From contig CAXXQT010000010.1 in the NCBI GenBank assembly GCA_963674575.2, positions 281,397 to 345,396 of the forward strand: a DNA stretch of 64,000 nt, written 5' to 3'. The notes below the pieces were generated by a model that worked only from the letters and a program-made list of their open reading frames with translations, was not told the origin of the DNA and ran no database searches. This DNA comes from JAAYAY01 sp963674575. GTDB lineage: Bacteria; Planctomycetota; Planctomycetia; Pirellulales; Thermoguttaceae. Each line of letters starts with the position of its first letter. Position 1 is the stretch's first letter. Positions 17,444 through 26,546 of the stretch are shown here, in pieces. A program made the position numbers and the translations under genes.

Positions 17444-17662
17444 TTATCCCACGGTTTCGTAGAGCACCATCACGAACAGGTCGGATGGAGCGAAGCTGCT
17501 CTTTCCCAGGCCGCCGGCGGATTCACGTTTCGCGCTCTGAGGTGCGATGTTGCCGGTCACGGAAATCACCTTGGCCCCGCTGCGGCTGAGCCAGTCGTTG
17601 ATTTCCTTTTCCAGTGAATCGACTTCGTTCTCAACGCCCTTGAACAGTTTCACTTGTTGCAT
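17444..17662 (-). CDS. Hypothetical protein, 72 aa
   Basis: A small soluble protein with an acidic N-terminal helix (GVENEVDSLEKEINDWL) and a C-terminal beta segment (LFVMVLYETVG). It has AGGAG at good spacing before the ATG at 17662, which supports translation. The pattern suggests a conserved small cytoplasmic protein. No function was recognised. It lies 80 bp downstream of the large membrane-anchored protein gene on the same strand. Confidence 0.7.
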   Translation of the reverse strand: MQQVKLFKGVENEVDSLEKEINDWLSRSGAKVISVTGNIAPQSAKRESAGGLGKSSFAPSDLFVMVLYETVG

Positions 17663-17742
17663 TGAGCTGGCTCCTGACGAGTGTTTCTAGGATTGTTGAA
17701 CGTCTTCGGCGGTCACCTGGCAAGGACTTGCTTTCGACAACG

Positions 17743-20310
17743 TCACCGGCCCTCGGCGGTGTTTCGGGCCGGGGCGGGTTTCTCCGTGGCCTGGAGAGCG
17801 GCCAGTTGCATTTCGATCTGGCGGGCTGCCTGCTCCTCGCCGTGCTTGCGGAATCGCTGAATGGCCCGCTCGTACATCTCCACGCAGTAGTCGCAGGGAC
17901 GGCTTCCTCGCTTGGTCGGAATCCGCGACAGGAACTGGCGGTAGAAATTCAATAGTTCAGGCCCCGATCCCTCGACTTCGTCGCACAGCGATTCCAGCCG
18001 ATCGAGCAGTTTGGGCACGAAGCGACCTTCGTCGGCGAAGAGCATCGCCGAGGCCGCAAGCCCGCGGATCGCATCCTGCGATTTTCCTTCCTCGACCAAG
18101 TAGTCGGTATACCGCAATCTGGCCTCGCAGGACAGGTCGGGGCGGCCCGCACGCTCGTAGAGCGTTACGAGCTGCGAGTAGAGTTGGGCTCGCTTCTTCG
18201 GCATGTCTTGAAAGGCGATCAGGTCGTCGAAGACTTCCCAGGTGAAGTCGGGAAAAGCGGCAAACGTGACGAACAGGCTGTTGACGATCCCGGTCATCAT
18301 CTTCGTGTGGCTCTTGGGCACAAGACCCTCGCGTGAGACCGCGGCGATCGCACGCCAGGCCGTCTCGTTCCACGGGCAGAGCCGCAGCAACTGATCGAAG
18401 AAGGCGAGCTGGTCGCCCACTTCCATCTGGAAATGTTCGCGCAGCATGGGATAGGCGGCCATGATCAGGTCGGCCTGACGCTTGGCCAGCGGATTGACGC
18501 CCACGGTGTGCAATCGCAGTTCGAGTTGCCGATCGGTGATCCTCCCTCCCGCCTTGGGGTCTTTCAGATGGCCCACGTAGTAGCGATCGCCCCGGTAGCG
18601 GCCGTGGGACTCCAGGGAAAATCCAATTCCGGACTTGTTAACGCTTTTCAACTCCACCCACATGACCCAGGCATGGTTGCCACCGAAGCGATTCTCGCCT
18701 CCCACGTACGCGGCTGGCACACCAAGGCTCTTGCCTACACGCGAGGCAAAATCGGCCTGCATGGCGCACACACCGCCAAAGGTCAGCAGGTTGGGCAACG
18801 TGTAGGGTTTGCCCTCCAACTTCACCACGGCTCCGCTCGTCGAGAGCATCTCGCCGTCGTAGGGCACCTTGCTGTAGCACTTACCGATCATCGTGCGCTC
18901 GGGCAGAAATCGCTGCAGGGCCCACTCGCGTTCCACCAGCGGTGTCTTGTGATTCACGACATGGATCAGAAATTCCCAGGGCAGGAATTGTCCCCGTCCC
19001 TGCATGAATCGCTCGGTCTGGATGATGTACTTGTAGTTGTCGATGGCTCCCACGAGGTTTTCCGGCATGGTGCTGCGGGTGCGCCGCTGATGGCCTGAAT
19101 AGTCGTAAACCCCGCTTGGCTTGTCCCAGGTAACTGCCACGGCAATGGCCAGGTTGCCATACTGGGCCAGCCGATCGGGTGAAAGCTTCCACATCTCGCG
19201 GAACAGCCCCAGGGCCGCCGCCACGTCGTCGTGCTCCGGGTCGATGGCCGTGTAGAGTTCTTCCCGAATATCAACTTGCTTGTCGAGCCACGCTTCGATT
19301 GCCTCGTTGTCCTCGCCCCAGGCGGCGCCGATCACTTCCGCCTGGGCCATGGCGAATCGCTCGGCAAAGATCTTGCGGAGGGTCGTGTATTCCGCTGGAT
19401 GAAACAGTTTCCGTTTCTCGAACAGTCCCAGAATCGTTTCGTTGCCGTGTTCTTCCGGGGCCTGAACGACCTCTGCGGGTTCTTCGGGAGCCGGCTTCTC
19501 CTCGACCATTACGGGCGCGGCAGGCGCCTCGACCTTCGGAGGCGCGACCACCTTCACGTTGAGCGTAACCTGCCCGCTCTGGCCGCCCTCGCCGGTTTCG
19601 ACAGCCTCGACGACGATCTGAAACGCTTTGCCGACATCGGTTTCGGCAGGCGTCCATTCGAAACGACCGCTATCGGGATCGATTGCCGCCCCTCCCGGAG
19701 CACCGGGGCCGAGTTGGTAGCGGAGCGGGGAAGGCGGGTCGTCGGGATCGGTGGCTGAAATCTCCACGGCCAGAGGCTGGCCCGGTTGAGCCTCGCGATC
19801 AGCAAGGGGCGGAAAGGCCGGCGGGCGGGGGACCTCGGTCACCATGACCGCGAACCGGGTTTCTGCCTGGGTCTCAGGGGCGCCGTCGAGGGTTACGGCA
19901 ACAACCACCGGGTACTGCCCCGGGCCCTGCGTTTCCGCAGGGCGCCATTTGAACCGCCCCAGGGGGTCGATGCTCGCCCCGTTCGGTGCGTTGGTTAACC
20001 GGAAGACGAGTTGGCCTTTCGCTTCAGGCGGCGCCGAGGCTCGAATGTCAACGAGAAGGGTCTCCAGTTCGGCGACTTCCTGATCGGAGACGGGCTCAAC
20101 AACAACGGCGGGTGTCGCAAGCTCGGGTGTCTTCTGAAGGAAGACCACCAGAAGCCCCGCGACGGCGAGAAACCCGATCGCGAGAACCGGCGCCAACAGG
20201 GCCAATGGAGAACGGCGACGTTTTTTCTTTCGCCGGGAATATCCGCCGGCGCCGGCAGAATCCTTCGGCTTGATATTGAATTCGGGAGGGCCCCCGCCTG
20301 CCTGCGACAT
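17743..20310 (-). CDS. Membrane-anchored Ig-like / transglutaminase-like protein
   Basis: An 855-residue protein with a short cytoplasmic tail ending in KKKRRR, one membrane helix (about residues 35-58), two putative Ig-like (He_PIG/cadherin-like) repeats (about 90-260, each with the GASIDP or GAAIDP turn and F-W-P-AET ending), and a Pro/Glu-rich linker. A transglutaminase-like core follows, with a candidate nucleophile in FGGVCAMQADFASRVGKSLG and a candidate His in GGNHAWVMW. The last 250 residues look helical and repeat-like. The ATG at 20310 has GAGG upstream at 6 bp, while the in-frame TTG at 20316 has none. It is probably an extracytoplasmic cysteine protease or cross-linker, but this is inference. 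Confidence 0.75.
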   Translation of the reverse strand: MSQAGGGPPEFNIKPKDSAGAGGYSRRKKKRRRSPLALLAPVLAIGFLAVAGLLVVFLQKTPELATPAVVVEPVSDQEVAELETLLVDIRASAPPEAKGQLVFRLTNAPNGASIDPLGRFKWRPAETQGPGQYPVVVAVTLDGAPETQAETRFAVMVTEVPRPPAFPPLADREAQPGQPLAVEISATDPDDPPSPLRYQLGPGAPGGAAIDPDSGRFEWTPAETDVGKAFQIVVEAVETGEGGQSGQVTLNVKVVAPPKVEAPAAPVMVEEKPAPEEPAEVVQAPEEHGNETILGLFEKRKLFHPAEYTTLRKIFAERFAMAQAEVIGAAWGEDNEAIEAWLDKQVDIREELYTAIDPEHDDVAAALGLFREMWKLSPDRLAQYGNLAIAVAVTWDKPSGVYDYSGHQRRTRSTMPENLVGAIDNYKYIIQTERFMQGRGQFLPWEFLIHVVNHKTPLVEREWALQRFLPERTMIGKCYSKVPYDGEMLSTSGAVVKLEGKPYTLPNLLTFGGVCAMQADFASRVGKSLGVPAAYVGGENRFGGNHAWVMWVELKSVNKSGIGFSLESHGRYRGDRYYVGHLKDPKAGGRITDRQLELRLHTVGVNPLAKRQADLIMAAYPMLREHFQMEVGDQLAFFDQLLRLCPWNETAWRAIAAVSREGLVPKSHTKMMTGIVNSLFVTFAAFPDFTWEVFDDLIAFQDMPKKRAQLYSQLVTLYERAGRPDLSCEARLRYTDYLVEEGKSQDAIRGLAASAMLFADEGRFVPKLLDRLESLCDEVEGSGPELLNFYRQFLSRIPTKRGSRPCDYCVEMYERAIQRFRKHGEEQAARQIEMQLAALQATEKPAPARNTAEGR

Positions 20311-20675
20311 TTCCAACCTCGCCTAAAAATACGTCCAACAATGGACCGATGCCCCCCCGCCTCTCCCCATTATCCCTGATTTTCGCAACGGGGCCCTCTC
20401 AAATGGCGGGCATGGCGACTGCCATTATATCGGGTGTCGTCGATCGAGAAACATGTCGTCACATCGATGACAGCATGCCGTCCGATCGATGACACTTTGT
20501 GAGAACTCCAAGCCGTGTCATAACCCGAAGATACGTACAAACCACGTTCTCGCAACGCTTTACAACGAGCCTGGACGCATTGGCATACAAGATGCATGAT
20601 TGAGACTAGCAACGGTCTTCGACCAAGGAGGCCTGCGATGCCCAGCCACCAACCAGCTTAGCAAGGAGATGAGCC
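20311..20675. other. Divergent intergenic with short repeated motifs
   Basis: This 365-bp region separates two exported-protein genes. Between about 20434 and 20495 there are repeated TGTCGTC and GATGACA-type half-sites, including TGTCGTCACATCGATGACA (20454-20472). They could be operator sites. No gene was seen. Confidence 0.4.
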
Positions 20676-21029
20676 ATGAGAACGTTGATTCTCACCGCCG
20701 CCATCCTGATTGCCGGTTCCGCCTTGGCCAGCCAGGCGGCGGCAGCCAGTCCTCACCACCACACCAGCCCTGCTCTCGCAGCCCATGGAGCGAGCGTGAC
20801 GTTTGTCGGGCACCATGGCCATTATCGGCACCACGGTCGTCCGTGCTACGCTCCGCCGCGAGTTTACTACTATCCGAGCCCCTACTATCGCTACAGCTAC
20901 CGTCCTCCGGCGGTGATCGTCCAACCGCCGATCGTCGTTCCCTATCGACCCTACCCCCACGGATACAGCTACTACCGGGGCGGAGTGAGTGTGAACACGG
21001 GCCGTGTCGGAGTCTCGATCGCCTTCTGA
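20676..21029 (+). CDS. Small secreted His/Tyr/Pro-rich protein
   Basis: A 117-residue protein with a clear signal peptide (LILTAAILIAGSALASQAAA, cleavage near residue 24). The mature part has His clusters (SPHHHTS, HHGHYRHHGR) and many Tyr and Pro residues (VYYYPSPYYRYSYRPP). It could be a metal-binding or surface-associated protein, but composition is the only evidence. AAGGAG lies just before the ATG. It is a single gene with its own upstream region. Confidence 0.75.
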   Translation: MRTLILTAAILIAGSALASQAAAASPHHHTSPALAAHGASVTFVGHHGHYRHHGRPCYAPPRVYYYPSPYYRYSYRPPAVIVQPPIVVPYRPYPHGYSYYRGGVSVNTGRVGVSIAF

Positions 21030-21177
21030 GTCGTCGAAGTCGCGTCACAAGACCGGGAGTTCGCCGGGGCTGGAACGAGAAGAGGCTCTCGACGCTACGG
21101 AGAACTCCCTCCAGGTCTTGGACAAGTGGGAGCGGAAAGCACCTCGCGCTGGAGCAACAGCCCTTCTGACTTCGACA

Positions 21178-21267
21178 TTCCTTGTTCGATGTTCTGCGGT
21201 TCAGATGAGTTGGCAAACAGGTGGCTGGTCCGCAGGGGCCAGAGAATATCGAATATCGAACAAGGAA
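21178..21267. repeat. Dispersed repeat copies 2 and 3, inverted pair
   Basis: Copy 2 (21178-21202) matches 15698-15722 with one mismatch. Copy 3 lies inverted at 21251-21267 and is followed by GGAACCGCAGAA, the complement of the other end of the unit. Together they can fold into an imperfect hairpin around a 40-bp spacer. They occupy the gap before the hydrolase gene. Confidence 0.7.
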
Positions 21268-21430
21268 CCGCAGAAGGGTGTTCCGCGGTACCCCGTACTG
21301 GCTGACAGCCCTACCGCCCAGTCTCCGTCGCCCGAAGGCATCTCCAGCCGTGCCTGGCAGCCGTCTTGCGGTGGTGCTATGCTGGCACCGTGGTGTGCCT
21401 CTCCCGGCACACGCAGTTCCGGCTGAGGCG

Positions 21431-22285
21431 ATGAGACCAATGACCGTGGAGATTGAGGGGCCAACATTCCAGTGCACGAGTGACGATGGTGTGTGCCTTC
21501 GGGGGCGACGCTGGGAAACGAAGGAGCCGGCCAGGGCGATCGCGGTTGTGGTCCACGGCATCGTGGAGCACTCGGGGCGCTACGCCGAATTGGCCGAATC
21601 GCTCAACCGTGCGGGGATTGCGGTTTGGGCGGCGGATACTCGTGGACACGGGCGTTCCGACGGAGACCGCATCTGGGTCGAGCATTTCGACCGATACGCC
21701 AAGGATCTAGCCCTAGTGACGAAGGCGGCTCAGGACTCCCATCCCGGCCTTCCCACATTTCTCCTCGGCCACAGCATGGGAACGTTGATCGTGCTCCGCT
21801 CTGTGCCTCTCCTGCCAGAGGCGCCTTCGGGCGTGATTCTCAGTGCCCCGCCGATCGAGGTCGCCGCCACGCTCTTCCCGTGGATGAAGAAGTTGGCGGC
21901 CTTTGGAGGCCGCTGGTTTCCTCGGCTGCGACTGGTGCGAATGGGCAGTTCCAGGCTCTCCCGCGATCCGAAAGTGGTTCGCCAGTTTCGTGCCGATCCA
22001 CTCGTGTTCCACGATCGGATTCCCACCCGGACCGGCGCCGAGGTTCTTCGTGTTTCGGAGGTGGTCCGCGAGCAGGCTTCGCAGTTCACATGCCCCTTGC
22101 TGATCTTACAGGGCACAGAAGACGTGGTCGTTTCGCCGGAAGCGACCGAGGCCTTCCATCAGGCCGCCGGATCAGCCGACAAGACTCTGCATCTCCTTCC
22201 CGGCGTGTATCATGATCTGCCCCGGGAGCCGGAAAAGGCCGAGATCGCGGCCGAGATTGCTGCGTGGATCGGGGCGAGGTGTTGA
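21431..22285 (+). CDS. Alpha/beta hydrolase, monoacylglycerol lipase-like
   Basis: A 284-residue cytoplasmic serine hydrolase (Hydrolase_4 / lysophospholipase type). The oxyanion region is VVVHGIVEHSGRY, followed by the family's DTRGHGRSDG. The nucleophile elbow is GHSMGT near residue 115, the acid is in LQGTEDVVV and the catalytic His is in LPGVYHDL. It probably hydrolyses monoacylglycerols or lysolipids. The ATG at 21431 has GAGG only 2 bp away, so the ATG at 21440 with 11 bp spacing is an equally good start. Confidence 0.88.
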   Translation: MRPMTVEIEGPTFQCTSDDGVCLRGRRWETKEPARAIAVVVHGIVEHSGRYAELAESLNRAGIAVWAADTRGHGRSDGDRIWVEHFDRYAKDLALVTKAAQDSHPGLPTFLLGHSMGTLIVLRSVPLLPEAPSGVILSAPPIEVAATLFPWMKKLAAFGGRWFPRLRLVRMGSSRLSRDPKVVRQFRADPLVFHDRIPTRTGAEVLRVSEVVREQASQFTCPLLILQGTEDVVVSPEATEAFHQAAGSADKTLHLLPGVYHDLPREPEKAEIAAEIAAWIGARC

Positions 22286-22320
22286 ACGTGAGCGGTCCGC
22301 GTTGACCCTCCAATCAGAAA

Positions 22321-22360
22321 CGGGCCGACTACCGCCCAGAACAGAGCAGCCGCCGGCCCG
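22321..22360. terminator. Hairpin between convergent genes
   Basis: CGGGCCG (22321-22327) pairs with CGGCCCG (22354-22360), followed by a run of G. It lies between the hydrolase gene (+) and the DUF11 gene (-). There is no T-run, so its role as an intrinsic terminator is uncertain. Confidence 0.3.
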
Positions 22361-22395
22361 CCGGGGGGGGCACAGGTTGTTTTCAGAAACGAGGG

Positions 22396-24483
22396 CTACT
22401 GGGACGAGTAGACCCGAGTGCTCTCTTCCTTGGTGATCGGCGTATTGAGATCGTCGGTGGTCAACTGGACCTTCATCCGGAAGTCGCCGGTTTGCACTCC
22501 TTCGACGCGGACTCGATAGGTGACATCGGCCTTCGGGGCCAGACGAGGCAAAGGCTTGAATGCAACGACGTTGCTCTGGACGGTCTGAACTTGCGGCGTG
22601 GGGCCCTCGGCGGCCACGGCGCGGAGCCCCGGCGGCAAGCCGGCCGCAAGCTGCACGTTGGTCGCTTCCTTTGAACCCTGGTTAACCACGCGAATCTCGT
22701 AGAGCGTCTGGCCGCCCACTTCGATCGGGTCCTGCAAGTCGGCCACTTCGAAGTACATGGCAGCAATGCCTTCCACGTGGACGGCCTGCTCGACCTCGGC
22801 CTTGGCGCCGCTGTCGTCGGCCGAAACGAGACGGATCTTGTGGTCGCCCGCCTCGATCGGCATGAGCGTGACCTGTACCGGGGGCGGCCCGTCCTGAACG
22901 GGAATCTCTTCCACCATCCAGTGGACGGTCCGCGTTGCTTCCTCGTAGTAGGCCTGATTGGTTCCGCTGACGAATTTCATCCCCGCGGGCACTTCCACGG
23001 CCAGTTCGACCTGCTTGGCGGGAGCCGTGCCGGGATTGCGCACCTTGAAGTTGTAGACCGCTTCGCATTCCAGGAAGCGTTTCGTCGGGCCGTCGACCGC
23101 CACTTCCAATTCGGGGGCGATGACTTGAACGGGGCGCTGATTCTCGGTTCGCAGATTCGGTTCGCCGCGGGCGGTGATCACATTGACCAGGGGGCCTGGA
23201 TGGACGGCTTCGAGAACGAGCGTCAATTCGCGGGATTCGTTGGGAGCCAGATCGCCCACTTCGTATTCCAGCTCGGCGCCCGCCGCGTGGCGGAATCCGG
23301 GCGGGACGTGTTCTTCAAGCACAACGTTCTCGGCGATTCCCGTTCCGGGGTTCGACACGGTGATCTTCAGGCTCAACTCTTCGCCCTTGAGCACCTTGTC
23401 CAAAGCCTCGGTCTCAATGGCCAGCAAGGGTCGTGTTGCCCGAGTGCGAACGGAAGCTTCCGTGGTGAAGTGAACGGTCGCCACGCTGCCAACGTCGCCC
23501 TCATCGGTCGGCATCAACTCCATTTCGACGCTCACATCCTGATTGGGCTTCAGGGTGCCCACCTTCCAGAGCAGACCGCCACTGGCGCTTTGCGAGGCCT
23601 GAGGAGTCGTGCCCTCAAGCCGGGTCCCTTCGGGGATCTCATCACGAATCTCGACGTTCGTGGCTGCCACCGCTCCCACGTTTCGCACGTGGATCTCGAA
23701 GATGGCCGGACGCCCCACCTGGATCTCCGCGGGGGCGATCTTCTCGATCAGCAACTGGGGCGACTGGGCCCCCTCGAGATTCTTGGAACCCGGACGCCCC
23801 GTTCCGGCCATGGACTGGGGGCCGGTCAAGGCGGGTTGAATCGGCGACTGAGCGAATGTGGCAGGCGTGCGTTCCTGCAATGTGGGCTGCGCGTCGGGAA
23901 TGTTGATCGGCCCCGGTTCGGCGGAGCCCATGCCCACCGGCATCGACTGGCCCGCCAGAGACGGCGACTCAAACGAAGGCATGGTCGGCATTGTGGGAGC
24001 CGTGGGCACGGTCGGCTGCTGGGGGTCGCTTGTCGGCATCATCGGCTGCCCGGCAGGAGCAGCGAGGGTCGGCGACATGCCGCTTGGCGTGGGCCCCGCC
24101 TGCATCTGGCTCGCAACCGAACCGAAATTGGGGGCAACGGGGGCCGCCCCGGGTGCCTCGGGAGTCGAGAGCGGTGCAGCCATGCCGGTGTCGGTGGCTG
24201 CCGTGAGGGAGAATTCTGGAGATGCCGGCGCCAGGGTCGGCACGCCCGCGGTGGGCGTGGCCTGCGGGGACGTATTCCGGTTGGTTGTCGTTGTCCGGGC
24301 CGAATCCGCACGGAGCGGATTGCCGGCGACCAATTGGCTTCCAGCAGAAGCACTGCCGTTTCTCAGTGGCGTCGAACCGGACGTGCCGTTTGGGGCAGCG
24401 CTGCGTTGTGCCTGGGCAATGGCGATCAACCCGAAGGCAATGACGGTACCCAGCGCGAACATGCGAAGGAGAATGGGTTTCAT
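22396..24483 (-). CDS. Exported DUF11-repeat protein
   Basis: A 695-residue exported protein. It has a signal peptide (ILLRMFALGTVIAFGLIAIA, cleavage near AQA at 23-25), then about 220 residues of Ala/Pro/Thr/Met-rich linker. About four DUF11-type beta domains follow from near residue 240. Each has the pattern N-x-G-x-x-x-A-x-N-V (VRNVGAVAATNVEIRD, VSNPGTGIAENVVLEE, VRNPGTAPAKQVELAV, VVNQGSKEATNVQLAA). DUF11 repeats occur in envelope and surface proteins of planctomycetes and other phyla. The ATG at 24483 was chosen because it begins the signal peptide. The upstream TTG adds 14 polar residues. Confidence 0.85.
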   Translation of the reverse strand: MKPILLRMFALGTVIAFGLIAIAQAQRSAAPNGTSGSTPLRNGSASAGSQLVAGNPLRADSARTTTTNRNTSPQATPTAGVPTLAPASPEFSLTAATDTGMAAPLSTPEAPGAAPVAPNFGSVASQMQAGPTPSGMSPTLAAPAGQPMMPTSDPQQPTVPTAPTMPTMPSFESPSLAGQSMPVGMGSAEPGPINIPDAQPTLQERTPATFAQSPIQPALTGPQSMAGTGRPGSKNLEGAQSPQLLIEKIAPAEIQVGRPAIFEIHVRNVGAVAATNVEIRDEIPEGTRLEGTTPQASQSASGGLLWKVGTLKPNQDVSVEMELMPTDEGDVGSVATVHFTTEASVRTRATRPLLAIETEALDKVLKGEELSLKITVSNPGTGIAENVVLEEHVPPGFRHAAGAELEYEVGDLAPNESRELTLVLEAVHPGPLVNVITARGEPNLRTENQRPVQVIAPELEVAVDGPTKRFLECEAVYNFKVRNPGTAPAKQVELAVEVPAGMKFVSGTNQAYYEEATRTVHWMVEEIPVQDGPPPVQVTLMPIEAGDHKIRLVSADDSGAKAEVEQAVHVEGIAAMYFEVADLQDPIEVGGQTLYEIRVVNQGSKEATNVQLAAGLPPGLRAVAAEGPTPQVQTVQSNVVAFKPLPRLAPKADVTYRVRVEGVQTGDFRMKVQLTTDDLNTPITKEESTRVYSSQ

Positions 24484-24832
24484 CGATCGAGTTCCCCTGA
24501 CGGACTGACGGGCCGTCCATCCCAATGTTGAGAATCCAAGAACTGAGGGCAGAATTCTAGCGAGGCTCCGCCCTAGACCGAGCCCGAGTCGCCAAAACTC
24601 GACTCAAACGCGTCAACATCTCGGCCTTCCCAAACCTGTCCGCATCATGCGAAGAAGGAGAAGACCAAGACCCTAGCCCATCCTGGCGCGCAAAACCCGC
24701 CGATGGGAGTTGGCCCTAAGTACCAGAATCCAATGTTTGACGGAAGACCAGTTGACAGGATTCTTGGGTCGAGGGACGGAGAAGTCGTCCCGCGGAGGGG
24801 GGCGAGTTGAATAGGTCTCATTCGACAGACCG
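24484..24832. other. Intergenic, nothing recognised
   Basis: This 349-bp region lies between the DUF11 gene and the DUF2203 gene, both on -. No terminator, promoter or RNA gene could be supported. Confidence 0.4.
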
Positions 24833-25279
24833 CTAGCCAGCCTGATCGCCGTTGACAAACGTGTCGCTTGACGCGCCGGCGTCTGCCGTCAGAGGACGGC
24901 GTCCTTGGAATCCACCGTCAATTTCGTGCCAGTGAAGGACCTCGGATTCCCCCAGTTTCCAGCAGAGGTAGACATCCCGACCATCAAGCCGCGAGGGAAA
25001 ATCGACAATGCCGTCGGTGGCACTTTTCGGCTCGATTCCCAACTCACGAAGTTCGTCCACATATTCGCGGAGTCGCTGGGAATCCTCGTCGAAAGAGGCT
25101 TCGATGGCAGCCAACTCCTGCCAGTACGGGTCTTGCTCGTTCCGCTCTCGATGCCTCAGCAAGTAGCTCACGCGCTGCCGACGCTCCGTGACTTCCTGCG
25201 ACAAATGAACGAGATCCGCGACAATTGCTCGAACCAGCGGCAGGGCAGCATTAGCTTCTTCGATGGTGAATGTTTTCAT
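24833..25279 (-). CDS. DUF2203 domain protein
   Basis: A 148-residue cytoplasmic protein of unknown function. The family signature is clear: an N-terminal FTIEEANAALPLVRAIVADL, a long charged helix in the middle, and a C-terminal VYLCWKLGESEVLHWHEIDG with the conserved Trp and His residues. The last 20 residues are variable. The gene lies 100 bp downstream of nuoI on the same strand. No pathway can be assigned from context. Confidence 0.88.
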   Translation of the reverse strand: MKTFTIEEANAALPLVRAIVADLVHLSQEVTERRQRVSYLLRHRERNEQDPYWQELAAIEASFDEDSQRLREYVDELRELGIEPKSATDGIVDFPSRLDGRDVYLCWKLGESEVLHWHEIDGGFQGRRPLTADAGASSDTFVNGDQAG

Positions 25280-25379
25280 GCCTCTGTCCCGGCAACAGCC
25301 AAATACCCAGCTTGACAGGTCTTGTTATCCCGCACATTCCAGATGCCACATGACGCAAAACCGCTGCCTAAAAACCCTA

Positions 25380-25937
25380 CTAATTGGGGCCCTCGTGAAC
25401 AGGCTCGGCAATCTGCTTCGACAAGGCCACCGCCGTCGGATTCAAAGTCGCTTTTCCCCAAGCGATCTCCAAAGGAATTCGAGAGAAGTCCACAAGGCAA
25501 CCGTCACGACTGTAACAACTCAGGTCGTGAGTCGAGCCCATGAAAATGCAATCCACGGGGCAGTTCTCGGTGCACATTCCACAGAACATGCATTTTGTGT
25601 AATCGATGACGTAACTGGTGACCCGAAACCCCTTACGACCCTCGACCTTTTCCTTGCCAATGTAGATACAGTCCACCGGGCAATCGCGGGCGCAGCGATC
25701 GCATGCAATACAGGTAGTCAGGTCGTAGCGATGAAACCCCCTATATCGTGGGGCCACCTCAAGGGGCAACTCCGGATATTCGTATTTCTCGGTAAACGTC
25801 TTGCGATCTGGATCGTAGGTGCGGATCCAATAGCGAAGAGTCACCCACAATGCCTCAATTACCGTGGTTACCGCGACAAGGATATCGCGACACCATCCGA
25901 TAAATCCTCCCCGAGCGTGAGAGCGACCAACCGACAT
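25380..25937 (-). CDS. nuoI: NADH-quinone oxidoreductase subunit I
   Basis: The 185-residue NuoI subunit carries clusters N6a and N6b and links the peripheral electron chain to the quinone site of complex I. Two 4Fe-4S motifs are complete, CIACDRCARDCP and CMFCGMCTENCP, each with the fourth Cys feeding the other cluster. An amphipathic N-terminal segment precedes them. The start ATG at 25937 has GAGGAAT upstream. No other nuo gene lies in the window, so the gene is separated from the rest of complex I. A NuoI-like ferredoxin of another complex is a weaker alternative. Confidence 0.9.
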   Translation of the reverse strand: MSVGRSHARGGFIGWCRDILVAVTTVIEALWVTLRYWIRTYDPDRKTFTEKYEYPELPLEVAPRYRGFHRYDLTTCIACDRCARDCPVDCIYIGKEKVEGRKGFRVTSYVIDYTKCMFCGMCTENCPVDCIFMGSTHDLSCYSRDGCLVDFSRIPLEIAWGKATLNPTAVALSKQIAEPVHEGPN

Positions 25938-26438
25938 GGATTCCTCAAATCAAGTCACGATGACAACGTAGTAACGGGAACAAGAGTTCCAAACGGTCAC
26001 GACGGGATGAGCGTCTTGGAAGTGCAGCCCCTACAACCTGATTATAGAAGTTCGGTGCGGGAAGTCATAGGGTAACCCGCGTTTTGTGGACGGGACGTAA
26101 TCTCCAAGGGCCCATCGTCGGATGGCATTACCCCCCTAACACCTGCCGTTTGGGGCCACGAAGGCGCCACGTGTTGCGGGGCCAGCGATAGACCCGTTGA
26201 GGCTTGCGTCGCTTGTCAACCAAATCACGTGTTTAGAAGGCCCGAAAGGAAGAGTCCTGGCCCACGAAACCCACCCAAGCGACGTAACTATTTTCGAAAT
26301 AAGGGTTTACAAGACCCCACTTCGGAGCAGGGGCCGGCAGCATCAGCGACCAGCAGCAACAGCCGACCGTTTTAGTTTGCCCATCTGGCAAAATCCGTAC
26401 CGAGATTGCCGATAATTTCCCGAACAACAGGACTTTCC
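25938..26438. other. Divergent gap upstream of csrA
   Basis: This 501-bp region separates nuoI (-) and csrA (+). No RNA gene or reading frame could be supported apart from the csrA promoter at its right edge. Confidence 0.35.
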
Positions 26439-26467
26439 TTGACTTAGTACTTATGGCGTCGTATGCT
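26439..26467 (+). promoter_or_regulatory. Sigma-70-like promoter of csrA
   Basis: TTGACT (26439-26444) and TATGCT (26462-26467) are separated by 17 bp. The predicted start near 26475 leaves a leader of about 70 nt that contains an AAGGA ribosome site. Confidence 0.65.
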
Positions 26468-26546
26468 GAAACAAAGGCGGTCCCGGTACGTACGCCCGTG
26501 CAGAGTCCTTTTCGGAGGGCCTGCCGCCTGGGCAAGGAACGATAGG

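Noticed and set aside
20370..20612. 80-residue frame in the region upstream of the Ig-like protein gene
   Set aside because: It has no recognisable motif and no ribosome site, and it covers the cluster of repeated half-sites.
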